Positions 33,796 to 42,940 of a stretch of 64,000 nucleotides of DNA are shown piece after piece. Below the pieces are notes generated by a model. The model saw only the letters and a list, made by a program, of their open reading frames with translations, did no database searches and was not told the origin of the DNA. How positions within the stretch are numbered: the stretch's first letter is position 1; each line of letters begins with the position of its first letter. The position numbers and the translations under genes are program-made. Location of the stretch: positions 127,580-191,579 of the forward strand of contig CACYHH010000003.1 of NCBI GenBank assembly GCA_902774115.1. The letters run 5' to 3'. Source of the DNA: an uncultured Spirochaetales bacterium (GTDB lineage: Bacteria > UBP6 > UBA1177).

Positions 33796-36213
33796 ATGAG
33801 AAAATTATTTCAAATCCTGCTGATTGCAGCGGTCGTGCTGCTTGTTTCCTGCGGCGGAAACAAAAAATCAAAAGAGTCATGTCCCGACGGTTATGACTGG
33901 TCAGGAACAGACTGCGTAAAAACCGATACGGGTGACACCGGAGAACCTTCCGATCCGGATACCGATACTCCTTCGGACGACGGTGACGGCGATACTGCTG
34001 ATGATAACGATCCGGATACCGACACGGAAAACAACGACGAAGAACAGTCGGATTACAACGGCACTTGTAAGGTTATCCGCAACGGAGATACCTATGAAAT
34101 CAATGTCGAAACGAAAAAACTTACCATCGGCAGCGTTACTATTAACGGTGAATCAGACGATGACGCTCTTTTCGGCGAGATTTGGGCTGAAAACAGGGAA
34201 ACTCTTTCGGAATTCAAAGTCGGAGACGTAAATTCCGAGTTTTCAGGCAAAACGATAAATATCCCGAAAGGAAGATACAGTTTCTCTTTCAGACCTGTTT
34301 CTTCATCGAACAAAGTCGTTATCCAAGGTTTGGACAATATTGATATGGCGGGCAGCGACAGAAAGCTCGATTTCGATATTCCGCTCTACCACCTCAGAGG
34401 AAAAGTCACGAACAATGCCGATGCGGTATTTACCGTAGAAGAGGCTTATCAGGCTGAAACCCAGCTTGTTCTCAAAACGGGAACTTTTGAAAAGGTCATC
34501 CCGTACAGCGAATTCGCGGCTTACGATGTCCTTCTTCCAAAAGGCACATATTCGGTCTCCTTCAAAGGTCAGCTTGCTGCAGGTCAGGGAATATTTACAG
34601 GAACGGTCATCGATTCGGGAAACAATTTCTCTTCAGGTTCGGATGACAGTGAACAGAAGAAGGGGCTGACCATCGAAGGCGATACTGATTCTGACATCAA
34701 AATCGAAACGATCACCTTCTCCGGTTCGATAGTTCAGGGCGGTTATCCTGTCAGTCAGGGCAGACTTATTCTTGTCGAAAATCCTCCTTTCGGTTCGGTT
34801 AGCGGCGTTGTTGCGGCAGATCTTTCCGCAGCTTCATACACGATAACGGTTACTGCCGGGACGGATCTTAACCTGATTTACGAGCCTCAGTCCGATTCCT
34901 ATCCGGTAAGATACATAAAGCTCGAAACGTGGAATTCCAAGACCGAAACTCCTTCGGCACACAATATTTCGCTCGATTTCGGAAGGGTTTACGGCAAAAT
35001 CACATTCATGGGCGGCAATAATTTCCCGACAGTTGCAAACTGCTCCGGAGCCGACTGCACGATAGGCAAACTCAAAGCGACCGGATTCGACAATTCATCG
35101 CTGGTTGTTAAAGATCTCGGCACGGCACTTCCTACAGATGAAGAAGGTAACGTCACCGATGTGACTTACGAGGCTCTGCTTGTCAGAAGGATAGCAGTTA
35201 CCGATTCAGAGGGAGTAATCAACTACAACCCGAAAACATACTCGATGAATTTTGAAAGCCATCTCAACGACATCAAGGAAGGTTTTGCGTCTCTTCCGTT
35301 TACTGTCAAAGCGACTTACACCACCGATGAGGGCAAATTCAGTTCGTTCTCTTTTACCGGGGAAGAAACCAGCAGAGAGATAAATTTTGATATCTCTCCC
35401 AAAAAAATAGAGGGAAAAGTTACTCTCAACGGTTCGACTTTCGCTATGGAAGAGAATGATCTGATCAAGCTCAAAGACGAAAGCGGTATGGAATATGCCG
35501 TAGTCAACCTTTCAGAACTTTCAGACGGTAGTTTCAGTTTTTACGCTCCGGCAGGAACATACAGCGTTCTTTACGACGGTAAAGGTTTGATTTCAAACGA
35601 GTTCAAAACCTATATCGAGCGCGATTTCGGGATCAGCGGCGACGGCAGTCACGATTTTGCGATAACTACCGGAAAGATCACGCTTGATTTTAATGTCAAC
35701 GGAACTTCTTTGGCAGAATGGGCAGCGGCGCAGAAAGGTCTTGACAGTATCGGTCTTGCCGTAAATATCGACAAAACGGCAAGCGATTTCATGCTTGATC
35801 TTGACAAAAAAGACGGAAAATATGTCGCGGAAGTTCTTTCAGGTTCGGTTATAAACGCTTATTTGCAGCTCGTTTTCGCAGACAAAGTGGCTTCGGAAGA
35901 CAGCTATTCGAGAATACGTCTTCTTTCTTCGCACAATATGACATCGGGAACGATTGTAAAAGACGATCTTGCTCTTGTGAAATCGGCTGTTTCCGTAAAA
36001 CTTAACGGAAACAATGTCAAGGCTTCCGATTATGCCGCTAAACTGAAAATCCAGGGTGTCAATTCGAGCGGGATCTACTGCCCGGCAGAAGCTGCGGTAA
36101 CCGCATTCTTCAAGAAAGGCGAGTATAAAAACCCGGCTCCGGAACTTTATCTTAACGAAGGTTTCGAAGCAAAGCACGATATCCCGTTGAACTGTCTCTA
36201 TTTCGGTGAATAA
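33796..36213 (+). CDS. Large multi-domain lipoprotein with carboxypeptidase-regulatory-like repeats
   Basis: An 805-residue lipoprotein with lipobox Leu-Val-Ser-Cys-Gly-Gly (Cys20). An acidic Asp/Thr/Pro linker (about residues 45-88) leads to some six to seven beta-sandwich units. Each has a pattern like G-K-V-T-x-N-G...L-K-x-x-x-G...Y/F...P-x-G-T/R-Y-S-V-x-F/Y, which resembles carboxypeptidase-regulatory or CnaB-like folds. The repeats suggest a rod displayed on the cell surface. Its own promoter (33729-33756) separates it from the gsp operon. The pdxK-like gene follows 30 bases later. No catalytic motif is visible; adhesion or structural display is inference. Confidence 0.75.
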   Translation: MRKLFQILLIAAVVLLVSCGGNKKSKESCPDGYDWSGTDCVKTDTGDTGEPSDPDTDTPSDDGDGDTADDNDPDTDTENNDEEQSDYNGTCKVIRNGDTYEINVETKKLTIGSVTINGESDDDALFGEIWAENRETLSEFKVGDVNSEFSGKTINIPKGRYSFSFRPVSSSNKVVIQGLDNIDMAGSDRKLDFDIPLYHLRGKVTNNADAVFTVEEAYQAETQLVLKTGTFEKVIPYSEFAAYDVLLPKGTYSVSFKGQLAAGQGIFTGTVIDSGNNFSSGSDDSEQKKGLTIEGDTDSDIKIETITFSGSIVQGGYPVSQGRLILVENPPFGSVSGVVAADLSAASYTITVTAGTDLNLIYEPQSDSYPVRYIKLETWNSKTETPSAHNISLDFGRVYGKITFMGGNNFPTVANCSGADCTIGKLKATGFDNSSLVVKDLGTALPTDEEGNVTDVTYEALLVRRIAVTDSEGVINYNPKTYSMNFESHLNDIKEGFASLPFTVKATYTTDEGKFSSFSFTGEETSREINFDISPKKIEGKVTLNGSTFAMEENDLIKLKDESGMEYAVVNLSELSDGSFSFYAPAGTYSVLYDGKGLISNEFKTYIERDFGISGDGSHDFAITTGKITLDFNVNGTSLAEWAAAQKGLDSIGLAVNIDKTASDFMLDLDKKDGKYVAEVLSGSVINAYLQLVFADKVASEDSYSRIRLLSSHNMTSGTIVKDDLALVKSAVSVKLNGNNVKASDYAAKLKIQGVNSSGIYCPAEAAVTAFFKKGEYKNPAPELYLNEGFEAKHDIPLNCLYFGE

Positions 36214-36243
36214 CTCATATTTTTCTAATTATCAGGAGGATTC

Positions 36244-37110
36244 ATGAAACGCGTAGTTACCGTCCAGGATATTTCATGTCTTGGCAAATGCTCACTTACT
36301 GTTGCTCTGCCGGTAATTTCGGCAATGGGTGTCGAGACATGCGTCATTCCGACGGCTGTTCTTTCGACACACACGGTTTTCAAAGGTTTTACCTTCCATG
36401 ATCTGACGGGTGAGATCGCTCCGATTATGGAACACTGGAAAAAGGAAAACTTCCGCTTTGATGCGATATATACAGGCTACCTCGGTTCTTTCGAGCAGCT
36501 TGAACTTATGAAAAAACTCATTGACGGTTTCGGCGGAAACGGAACTTTGGCGATAGTTGACCCGTGTATGGCCGACAACGGTAAGCTCTATCCCGGTTTC
36601 ACTCAGGAATTTGCGTTTGCTATGGCAAAACTCTGCGGAAAGGCAGACATCGTCGTTCCGAATATGACTGAAGCAAGTTTCATGCTTGGTATTCCGTACC
36701 GTGCAGGCGGCACTTACGATGAAGCATATCTCAAGAAAGTACTTAGAGATATCGCTGCATTAGGATCTAAAAAAGTCGTTCTCAAAGGAGTCGAATTCCC
36801 TGAAGACCAGCCTTCATTCAAAAATGTCGCAGGGAAAATCGGAATCGTTGCCTACGATGCCGAAAAAGATACTTTCTCAAGCTATTTCCACGAGAAGATC
36901 AACCAGACTTTCCACGGAACCGGCGACATTTTCGCGAGTGTTTTTACAGGCGCTTACCTGAGAGGTCTGACACTTGAAGAATCATATTCGCTTGCCGCTG
37001 ATTTTGTCGTCGAAGCGATAAAAGAGACGATGAGTCACGAAAATCACAACTGGTACGGCGTTGATTTCGAAGCAGTCTTCCCGTATCTTATCAAACGTCT
37101 GGAAAAGTAA
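36244..37110 (+). CDS. pdxY: Pyridoxal/pyridoxamine kinase
   Basis: A 288-residue ribokinase-fold enzyme that phosphorylates pyridoxal, pyridoxamine or pyridoxine in B6 salvage. Landmarks: VQDISCLGKCSLTVALPVIS at the N-terminus, VPNMTEASFMLG (about residues 139-150) and the anion-hole/base motif HGTGDIF (about 224-230). The form resembles the clostridial 'pyridoxamine kinase' subgroup. A site (caggagg) precedes ATG 36244. It lies 30 bases after the large lipoprotein gene and is probably co-transcribed, though function does not connect them. Confidence 0.85.
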   Translation: MKRVVTVQDISCLGKCSLTVALPVISAMGVETCVIPTAVLSTHTVFKGFTFHDLTGEIAPIMEHWKKENFRFDAIYTGYLGSFEQLELMKKLIDGFGGNGTLAIVDPCMADNGKLYPGFTQEFAFAMAKLCGKADIVVPNMTEASFMLGIPYRAGGTYDEAYLKKVLRDIAALGSKKVVLKGVEFPEDQPSFKNVAGKIGIVAYDAEKDTFSSYFHEKINQTFHGTGDIFASVFTGAYLRGLTLEESYSLAADFVVEAIKETMSHENHNWYGVDFEAVFPYLIKRLEK

Positions 37111-37208
37111 AAATATCTTTGCCCAATAAAAAAATCCTGCTGAAAAATCATTGAATTTATTCGTTTTTTTTCTGAAAACTAAAGACTTTGCGGATCTACG
37201 CGGCTGTA

Positions 37209-37877
37209 TTATATTTTTTCTTTTGAGACGATTCTGTCGTTTCCTTTGAAAATTGAATTCCCGGGAACGAATCCGCGGACATTTGAAAGGGGATAAACCA
37301 CTGAATTTCTTCCGATTATCGTTCCTGGATTGAGGACTGAGTTGCAGCCGATCTCTGCATTGTCGCCGAGTATTGCCGAAAATTTGCGGAGTCCTGTTTC
37401 GAGCGTTTCGCCTTCGCAGTGGATCTTGACGTTTCCCGGGATCGAGCGGACGTTCGATAGGATTACGCCTGCGCCGATGTGGGCGTGAAAGCCTAAAACC
37501 GAGTCTCCGACATAGTTGAAGTGCGGCGTCTGAACCTTGTTAAAAAGGAAGCTGTTTTTGATTTCGGTTGAATTTCCGATTACCGAGTTGTTTCCGATTA
37601 TCGCATTACCGCGGATGAAGGCGCTCTGGCGGATTTCGACATTGTGCCCTATTATAGCAGGTCCTTTGATGAAGGCGGTTTCGGCGATTTCGGTCTCTTT
37701 GCCGACCCAGACGTTTTCCTTTATCATAGTGTAGTCACTGCCGAGTTCCGGTCCTTTTTTCAAGATGTACTCTTTGATGAGCGGCAGAATTTCGTGCGGA
37801 TATTCGCAACCGTCGAAAATGTCTGCAAAATCGGTCTGCGTAAGATCCAGAAGTGCGCTGATTTTGATTTTTTCCAT
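37209..37877 (-). CDS. Left-handed beta-helix (hexapeptide) transferase-like protein
   Basis: A 222-residue protein whose residues ~60-205 are hexapeptide repeats ([LIV]-G-x4: KGPAIIGHNVEIRQSAFIRG, NSVIGNSTEIKNS, GAGVILSN), forming a left-handed beta helix as in GlmU's C-terminal half. The N-terminal ~55 residues (ISALLDLTQTDFADIFDG) are a short helical cap. Similar standalone proteins are often called UDP-GlcNAc diphosphorylase-like, but no uridyltransferase domain is present here, so it is more likely an acetyltransferase or a related binding protein. It is last in the maf / site-2 protease operon, 7 bases after that gene. Confidence 0.75.
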   Translation of the reverse strand: MEKIKISALLDLTQTDFADIFDGCEYPHEILPLIKEYILKKGPELGSDYTMIKENVWVGKETEIAETAFIKGPAIIGHNVEIRQSAFIRGNAIIGNNSVIGNSTEIKNSFLFNKVQTPHFNYVGDSVLGFHAHIGAGVILSNVRSIPGNVKIHCEGETLETGLRKFSAILGDNAEIGCNSVLNPGTIIGRNSVVYPLSNVRGFVPGNSIFKGNDRIVSKEKI

Positions 37878-37884
37878 GATTTAC

Positions 37885-38535
37885 CTACCCGAAAATTAAA
37901 CTTGGAATCCATATAAAAAGTTTGAGGATAAGGCGCGCCGGGATGAGCAGCACGCTGAAAGCTCCGGTAACGACCAAAGCCATGATTATGATAAATCCGT
38001 ATCTTTCAAGCGTGAAGTATATCCTGTCGTATTCGCGCGGCAGGAAACCGTGAAGTATCCTGCTTCCGTCAAGCGGCGGGATAGGGATCAGGTTGAAGAA
38101 GCAGAGCATGACGTTGAACATGAGCGAAATTTCAAAGAAAGTTATGATGATTTCGTTCGGGAAGAAGCGGTAAGCCGCGACGTAAAAAAAGGCACTGATG
38201 AATGCCAGTACGAGATTGCTCAAAGGACCTGCCGCAGCGACGATCATCATGCCGCGCCGCATTTCGATGTGCGGATGAAAACGGTACGGATTGACTGGAA
38301 CCGGTTTCGCTCCGCCGAAAAAAACTCCGGCAAGAAAGTAACTGAGAAGCGGAACGACGACCGACATCATCAGATCGAGGTGGGGGATCGGGTTCAGAGT
38401 GAGTCTTCCCGCATCCTTTGCCGTAGAATCACCGAGTTTCAGCGCCGCCCATCCGTGAGCGACTTCGTGGACAACCATCGAAAAGAGCAGGGGGATTATG
38501 CCGATTGCGATGTAAAAAATTTTGTTCTTTATCAT
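37885..38535 (-). CDS. Site-2 protease family (M50) membrane metallopeptidase
   Basis: A 216-residue integral membrane zinc protease. His23-Glu24-x2-His27 (HEVAH) lies in the first helix, and PPLDGSRIL (about residue 155) supplies the third ligand Asp. No PDZ domain is present, as in the minimal YwhC/FtsH-like subgroup. ATG 38535 is chosen over GTG 38541 because GAGGTG overlaps the GTG. Substrates are unknown; such enzymes cut membrane anchors within the bilayer. It lies 7 bases after maf. Confidence 0.88.
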   Translation of the reverse strand: MIKNKIFYIAIGIIPLLFSMVVHEVAHGWAALKLGDSTAKDAGRLTLNPIPHLDLMMSVVVPLLSYFLAGVFFGGAKPVPVNPYRFHPHIEMRRGMMIVAAAGPLSNLVLAFISAFFYVAAYRFFPNEIIITFFEISLMFNVMLCFFNLIPIPPLDGSRILHGFLPREYDRIYFTLERYGFIIIMALVVTGAFSVLLIPARLILKLFIWIPSLIFG

Positions 38536-38542
38536 TTTCACC

Positions 38543-39121
38543 TCAACAGTTGTGTTTAAAACCGAGTTTTTCCAGATTTTCGACGACTTCGCAGACCGGA
38601 AGTCCGATCACGTTCGAATGAGATCCGTTTATAGCCCTGACCATAAAAGCCGCTTTTCCCTGAATCGCGTAGGCTCCTGCTTTGTCGTAAGGCTCGTCGG
38701 TATCGCAGTAAAAGGCGATCTCTTCCGCCGAAAGAGTCTTGAATCCGACATCGGTGCTCACTGAAAAAACGGAGGTTTTTCCTTTGTAGAATATCGCGAC
38801 TCCGGTGCAGACCTGATGAGTTCTGCCGCTGAGTTCAGAAAGGATTCTTTCTGCATCGGCTCTGTCTTTCGGTTTGCCGATAACTTCGTTTCCAAGTGCG
38901 ACTACGGTGTCAGCCGAAATTACAGGAATATCATAGTAATTATGCGAATTTATTACAGAAAGTCCTTTCTGCTCTGCCAGAGATTCAACGATTTCAGCCG
39001 GTTTCAGCCCCTGCTGGATATTCTCTTCGCAGCACGGTTTTACGACAACCGGTTCGAAACCTGCATCTTTCAGCAGTTCCAGCCTTCTCGGTGAACCGGA
39101 AGCAAGTATTATTTTCGTCAT
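38543..39121 (-). CDS. maf: Maf-family nucleotide pyrophosphatase
   Basis: A 192-residue enzyme that hydrolyses non-canonical nucleoside triphosphates (dTTP/UTP, m5UTP or related) to monophosphates in the cytoplasm. Signatures: LASGSPRRLELL at the start, ISADTVVALGNEVIGKPKD (about residues 67-85), GRTHQVCTGV (about 95-104). The length is normal. It is first in an operon with the site-2 protease and beta-helix genes. A TATAAT at 39151-39156 upstream supports a promoter, though its -35 is poor. Confidence 0.92.
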   Translation of the reverse strand: MTKIILASGSPRRLELLKDAGFEPVVVKPCCEENIQQGLKPAEIVESLAEQKGLSVINSHNYYDIPVISADTVVALGNEVIGKPKDRADAERILSELSGRTHQVCTGVAIFYKGKTSVFSVSTDVGFKTLSAEEIAFYCDTDEPYDKAGAYAIQGKAAFMVRAINGSHSNVIGLPVCEVVENLEKLGFKHNC

Positions 39122-39150
39122 TGCAGCCTCTATTCACAAAAAAACGCGGG

Positions 39151-39178
39151 ATTATAATTAAAAATTGAAGAAAAAACA
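39151..39178 (-). promoter_or_regulatory. Candidate maf operon promoter
   Basis: Minus strand TATAAT at 39151-39156 with a weak TGTTTT (39173-39178) 16 bases upstream; 29 bases before ATG 39121. Confidence 0.4.
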
Positions 39179-39212
39179 GATTATTCTTGATTTTGCCCCA
39201 TTGAAAAAAATA

Positions 39213-39241
39213 TTGACTTAAAAAGTAAATTTTAGTTATAT
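39213..39241 (+). promoter_or_regulatory. Promoter of the giant coiled-coil gene
   Basis: TTGACT (39213-39218), 17 bases, TTATAT (39236-39241), 48 bases before TTG 39290. One of the few here with a spacing other than 16. Confidence 0.65.
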
Positions 39242-39289
39242 GGTGCGCTTTTTTGGTGTTTCGTTGAAAATTACATATTGGAGGAAAAT

Positions 39290-42200
39290 TTGAAAAGTCT
39301 GAAAGTTTTGTTCTCATTGTTTGTTGTTTTTATGACTTTTTCCGTTTTTGCAGGAACTGCATCGGTATTTCCTTTGGCTGCAAAAGAAGGCGATCGTCTT
39401 GCTGCTGAAGATATCGATGTTTCGATCGAAGAAGTCATTGACGACGTAAAAGGGGCTGATGCGGCTCTTTTTGCCGATTCTCTCGGAACGAAAGCAAAAA
39501 AAGAACTCGCAAAATGCGGCGAGGAGCTTGGCTGCCAGAAGAAATTCATCTCAAAGTCAAAGAAAAAATCCGATTTTTATATTTTTTCCAAGATGAAATT
39601 CGTCAAAAAGAGCGGAAAAACGATAATTGAAACTTACCTTGTCGACAGCGAAGGCGGCAATCTCGGAAAAGAGAAGGTAAATTTTGATAAAGGTGCTTCC
39701 ACGGAAAAAATCGCTTCGAAACTTGTAAAAGTCTGGAGCAAGATGCTTGCATCGAATTCTGTAGCGAAAGATGAACCCGAAGAAGAGGAAGAAGAACCGG
39801 TAAAACCCGCTAAAAAATCTTACGGAAAAGGTGCTGATTCCGCTATCAAAGATGCTCTTGAGGCTTATGCTTCCGGCGATCTCAAAGCTGCCGACAAAGC
39901 TCTCGACGGCGCTGCCGATATAGATGTCCAAGCGAAAGAACTCAAGAAGAACATCGCAGAAATAGCAAAGTTCGTTCAGAAGGCCAACGGTTCGATCAAA
40001 GCGAAAAACTACGAAGAAGCTATTCCGGTGATCGCAAAGGCCGAGAAACTCGACGAAGCTATCCTTGAAATGGGATCGAGCTCGAAATACCGCGTTTACA
40101 AAAAAGATTCGGTTGAAAGAGTCGTTTATTCCGATCCGAGCGAAAAGGATATCCGCACGGTCGACACGATCCATTCGAGATTCGACAAACAGCGCGAAAA
40201 ACTCAGAAAGGAAAAGGCTAAAACTGTTTCTGAAACCGAAACCTGGCTCAACACGAGAATTCTTGAGAGAGAAGCCAGAGTCAAAAAATACGATGAAGAT
40301 TCTAAGGCTGCAAAACAGCAGAAGGACACTGAATATAAAGAGCTTTCGGAAAGAATCAAAGCTATGAAGTATCAGTGGGAGAAGGACGACAGCGAAATCG
40401 AACAGAAAATCGTTGAACTTGAGAACAAACTCACTCTTTTCGAGCAGAGAGAAAAAGGCGTCACGAAAGGTTCCAACGCTCTTTCGGCTCAATATGAAAA
40501 GGAAATGGCGAAGGAAATGGCCGAGACCGATAAAAAATACGGCGACATCCTCAAAAAGATGAAGGATGAAAAGGAAGCCCGCTACAAAAAACAGGCTGAC
40601 GAGCTTGAAGCCGGCAACAAAAAGACGGAAGCAGCCGTTCTCGCTCTTGAAACGAAGAAAAAAGCTAACGAAGAGAAAATTTCCGAACTCGACAAGAAAA
40701 TGTCCGGCGAACAGGAAAAGTTCGACGAGAATGAAAAACAGATCATGTCCAAGAACGAAGAAATCAAAATGAAAAACGAGGACGAGGACAGAAAATACAA
40801 AGTCGAAGTCGAGAAAGAGTATCAGGCTAAGTTCGACGACCTCAACAAAAAACTTCAGGATTACGACGCTCAGGAATCGGAAGAGCGCGAGAAACTTAAA
40901 AAATACGACGCTGCTACTGAAGAATACATGTTCAAAAACGCAGAAGTAATGCAGAAGTATCAGGAAGAGATCGAAAAAGAGCGTGCTACTGTCGAAGCTG
41001 ACTGTGCGAAGAGCAGAGAGGCTGCTTCCGCAGATGCAGAGAAGGCTTTCACCGAAGAACTTGAAAAGCTGAACAAGGAAAAGGCTGACATCGAAGCGAA
41101 AATCGCCGAGAAAGAGACACCGGCTCTTAAAAAACAGCTTGCTGCAGCAGAAAAGAAAATCTCGAAACACGAAGGCGGAAAAGACGGCTTTGTCGCTAAG
41201 AAAATGGCTGCAGTAGAGCAGGAATGCGAGAACAAGAGCATGGCTGTTGACATGAAACTTGCACAGAAGAGCGACGAACTTAACAAGGACAATACGAAAT
41301 ATCAGAAGGCTCAGCAGGCTGAAAAGAAGAAAGCCGAAGCTAACTTCAAGGCTTTCCAGCAGAGAAAGGATGCTTTCAAAAAGAACATCGACAGCCAGAT
41401 CAGTGCTGCTCAGAAGGATAGAGACCGCAAGATCGAAGCCCGCGAGAAAGAGAGAAGCAAACAGACCGAAACATGGAACAAAGAAGCGGCTGCAAGACAG
41501 AAAGACCTCGAAAACAAGCAGAGAACGGACAAAAACACAAAAGACCGTCTCGTAAAGGAAAACGAGGGTATTGATGCCAATATCGCTATAACCAATGCAA
41601 AATGGGCTGACAAGAGAGACGACATCCAGGTCAAGAATCAGGAAAGCAACCAGAAATATGAGAAGACCTGGCAGGAAAAATACGACAAGACCGATACCGA
41701 ATACAAAGAAAAGAAAGAGGCTATAGAAAACAAATACGCTCAGAAACAGGTCGATGACAAAGATGCTCAGAAAAGACAGAAAGAGCAGTGGGAAGAAGAA
41801 GTTCAGAAGCTGAACGAAGAAAAACAGAGAAGAAAGGAAGAGAGACAGGGTATCCTTGCAGCTGAGCAGGAAAAATGGAAAGAGAAAAACGAAAAATGGA
41901 ATGAAGAAGAGGCTCAGAGAAAGGAAGAAAAAGCTCAGTTCTCGAAAGATCTGAAGAAACTCGCTGCCGAAGACAAGAAAGAAGCTCAGGCTAAAAAGAA
42001 AGAAGCTGAACAGAAATACGAAGAAGGTATGAAAGAGATCGACGAAAAAGAACTCGAACAGGTTCGTGCAAAATTCAAAGAGGAATACAAAGTCACGAAG
42101 TCCAGAGAAGTTGTCGACGTCAAAGGTTCGGAGAACATCTACAAACTTAAGGCAGAGGCTTTCGCGAAGAGCGGTCTCCAGAAACTCAACGAAAAAGATC

Positions 42201-42439
42201 TTATCGGTGCAAGACGTGCTTTTGCAGAGTCTCTCAGGATCGACAGAAACAACCAGATCGCACTCAACGGTATGAACTCGATCAATGTCACGGCTAAATC
42301 AATGTACTGGGAAGCATACGGCAAGAGAGAGACCGACAAGGCCAAGGCTAAAGAGATCTTCACGCTTCTCGTCAAAACTTTGATGCCTTCGAACGAATTC
42401 TTCCTTAAGGCTAAAACCGCTCTCGAAGAGCTTGAATAA
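39290..42439 (+). CDS. Giant secreted coiled-coil protein with C-terminal TPR
   Basis: A 1049-residue protein with a signal peptide (about residues 1-17, ending VFAGTA). A small alpha/beta domain (about 20-160) contains CGEELGCQKKF. An acidic linker (EEEEEPVKP) and a TPR-like helical pair follow. From about residue 285 to 955 it is almost unbroken Lys/Glu/Gln/Ala helix with heptad character and no membrane segment. Residues ~975-1049 form TPR helices (AEAFAKSGLQKLNEKDLIGA). TTG 39290 is the start, because GGAGG at 39280-39284 lies 5 bases before it. Its promoter is at 39213-39241. I recognise no family. It may act as a spacer or filament in the periplasm or at the surface. Confidence 0.75.
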   Translation: MKSLKVLFSLFVVFMTFSVFAGTASVFPLAAKEGDRLAAEDIDVSIEEVIDDVKGADAALFADSLGTKAKKELAKCGEELGCQKKFISKSKKKSDFYIFSKMKFVKKSGKTIIETYLVDSEGGNLGKEKVNFDKGASTEKIASKLVKVWSKMLASNSVAKDEPEEEEEEPVKPAKKSYGKGADSAIKDALEAYASGDLKAADKALDGAADIDVQAKELKKNIAEIAKFVQKANGSIKAKNYEEAIPVIAKAEKLDEAILEMGSSSKYRVYKKDSVERVVYSDPSEKDIRTVDTIHSRFDKQREKLRKEKAKTVSETETWLNTRILEREARVKKYDEDSKAAKQQKDTEYKELSERIKAMKYQWEKDDSEIEQKIVELENKLTLFEQREKGVTKGSNALSAQYEKEMAKEMAETDKKYGDILKKMKDEKEARYKKQADELEAGNKKTEAAVLALETKKKANEEKISELDKKMSGEQEKFDENEKQIMSKNEEIKMKNEDEDRKYKVEVEKEYQAKFDDLNKKLQDYDAQESEEREKLKKYDAATEEYMFKNAEVMQKYQEEIEKERATVEADCAKSREAASADAEKAFTEELEKLNKEKADIEAKIAEKETPALKKQLAAAEKKISKHEGGKDGFVAKKMAAVEQECENKSMAVDMKLAQKSDELNKDNTKYQKAQQAEKKKAEANFKAFQQRKDAFKKNIDSQISAAQKDRDRKIEAREKERSKQTETWNKEAAARQKDLENKQRTDKNTKDRLVKENEGIDANIAITNAKWADKRDDIQVKNQESNQKYEKTWQEKYDKTDTEYKEKKEAIENKYAQKQVDDKDAQKRQKEQWEEEVQKLNEEKQRRKEERQGILAAEQEKWKEKNEKWNEEEAQRKEEKAQFSKDLKKLAAEDKKEAQAKKKEAEQKYEEGMKEIDEKELEQVRAKFKEEYKVTKSREVVDVKGSENIYKLKAEAFAKSGLQKLNEKDLIGARRAFAESLRIDRNNQIALNGMNSINVTAKSMYWEAYGKRETDKAKAKEIFTLLVKTLMPSNEFFLKAKTALEELE

Positions 42440-42451
42440 AAGAGGTGAAAA

Positions 42452-42874
42452 ATGCAGAATACAACCGCTCCGGTAATAATCAAAGGGCAGTATAAAGGCG
42501 GGCTTCGCAATGAAATGACCCACCTTAAATCGAATAACACCATTATGACCGACGCTCCGACCGACAACCACGGCAAGGGCGAGGCTTTTTCGCCGACCGA
42601 TCTCGTCTGCGGTGCGCTGGCTGCCTGCATGATGACGATTATGGGAATTACCGCGCAGACTCATGAATTCGATATTGACGGTGCAACCTACGAAGTAAAA
42701 AAGACTATGGTCACGGATCCGCGCCGCATCGGTCAGATCGATATCGAAATCAGTTTCCCGAAACACGACTACACGGACAAACAGAAGGCTATGCTTAAGG
42801 CTGCGGCAGACACCTGCCCGGTCGCAAAGACGCTCGGCTCCGAAGTCGTTGTAAATGTCACAATGAATTTTTAA
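42452..42874 (+). CDS. OsmC/YhfA-family peroxide-detoxifying protein
   Basis: A 140-residue OsmC-fold protein with the two reactive cysteines at Cys59 (GALAACMMTIMG) and Cys122 (DTCPVAKTLG), and the family segment FSPTDLVCGAL. These proteins reduce organic hydroperoxides with thiols in the cytoplasm; the pattern is closer to YhfA/OsmC than to Ohr. It starts 12 bases after the coiled-coil gene with a clear GAGG site, so both may share a transcript without shared function. Confidence 0.88.
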   Translation: MQNTTAPVIIKGQYKGGLRNEMTHLKSNNTIMTDAPTDNHGKGEAFSPTDLVCGALAACMMTIMGITAQTHEFDIDGATYEVKKTMVTDPRRIGQIDIEISFPKHDYTDKQKAMLKAAADTCPVAKTLGSEVVVNVTMNF

Positions 42875-42940
42875 TCTTTTTCAAACTTTTATCTGATCTG
42901 TAAATCCGAAAATTCTGAAAAACGATTTGTTTGATGATAA

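Noticed and set aside
39557-41170. A 537-codon open frame on the minus strand within the coiled-coil gene
   Set aside because: It arises from the Lys/Glu-rich codons of the + gene: the antisense reading is a Phe/Leu/Ser-rich mixture without motif, ribosome site or promoter.
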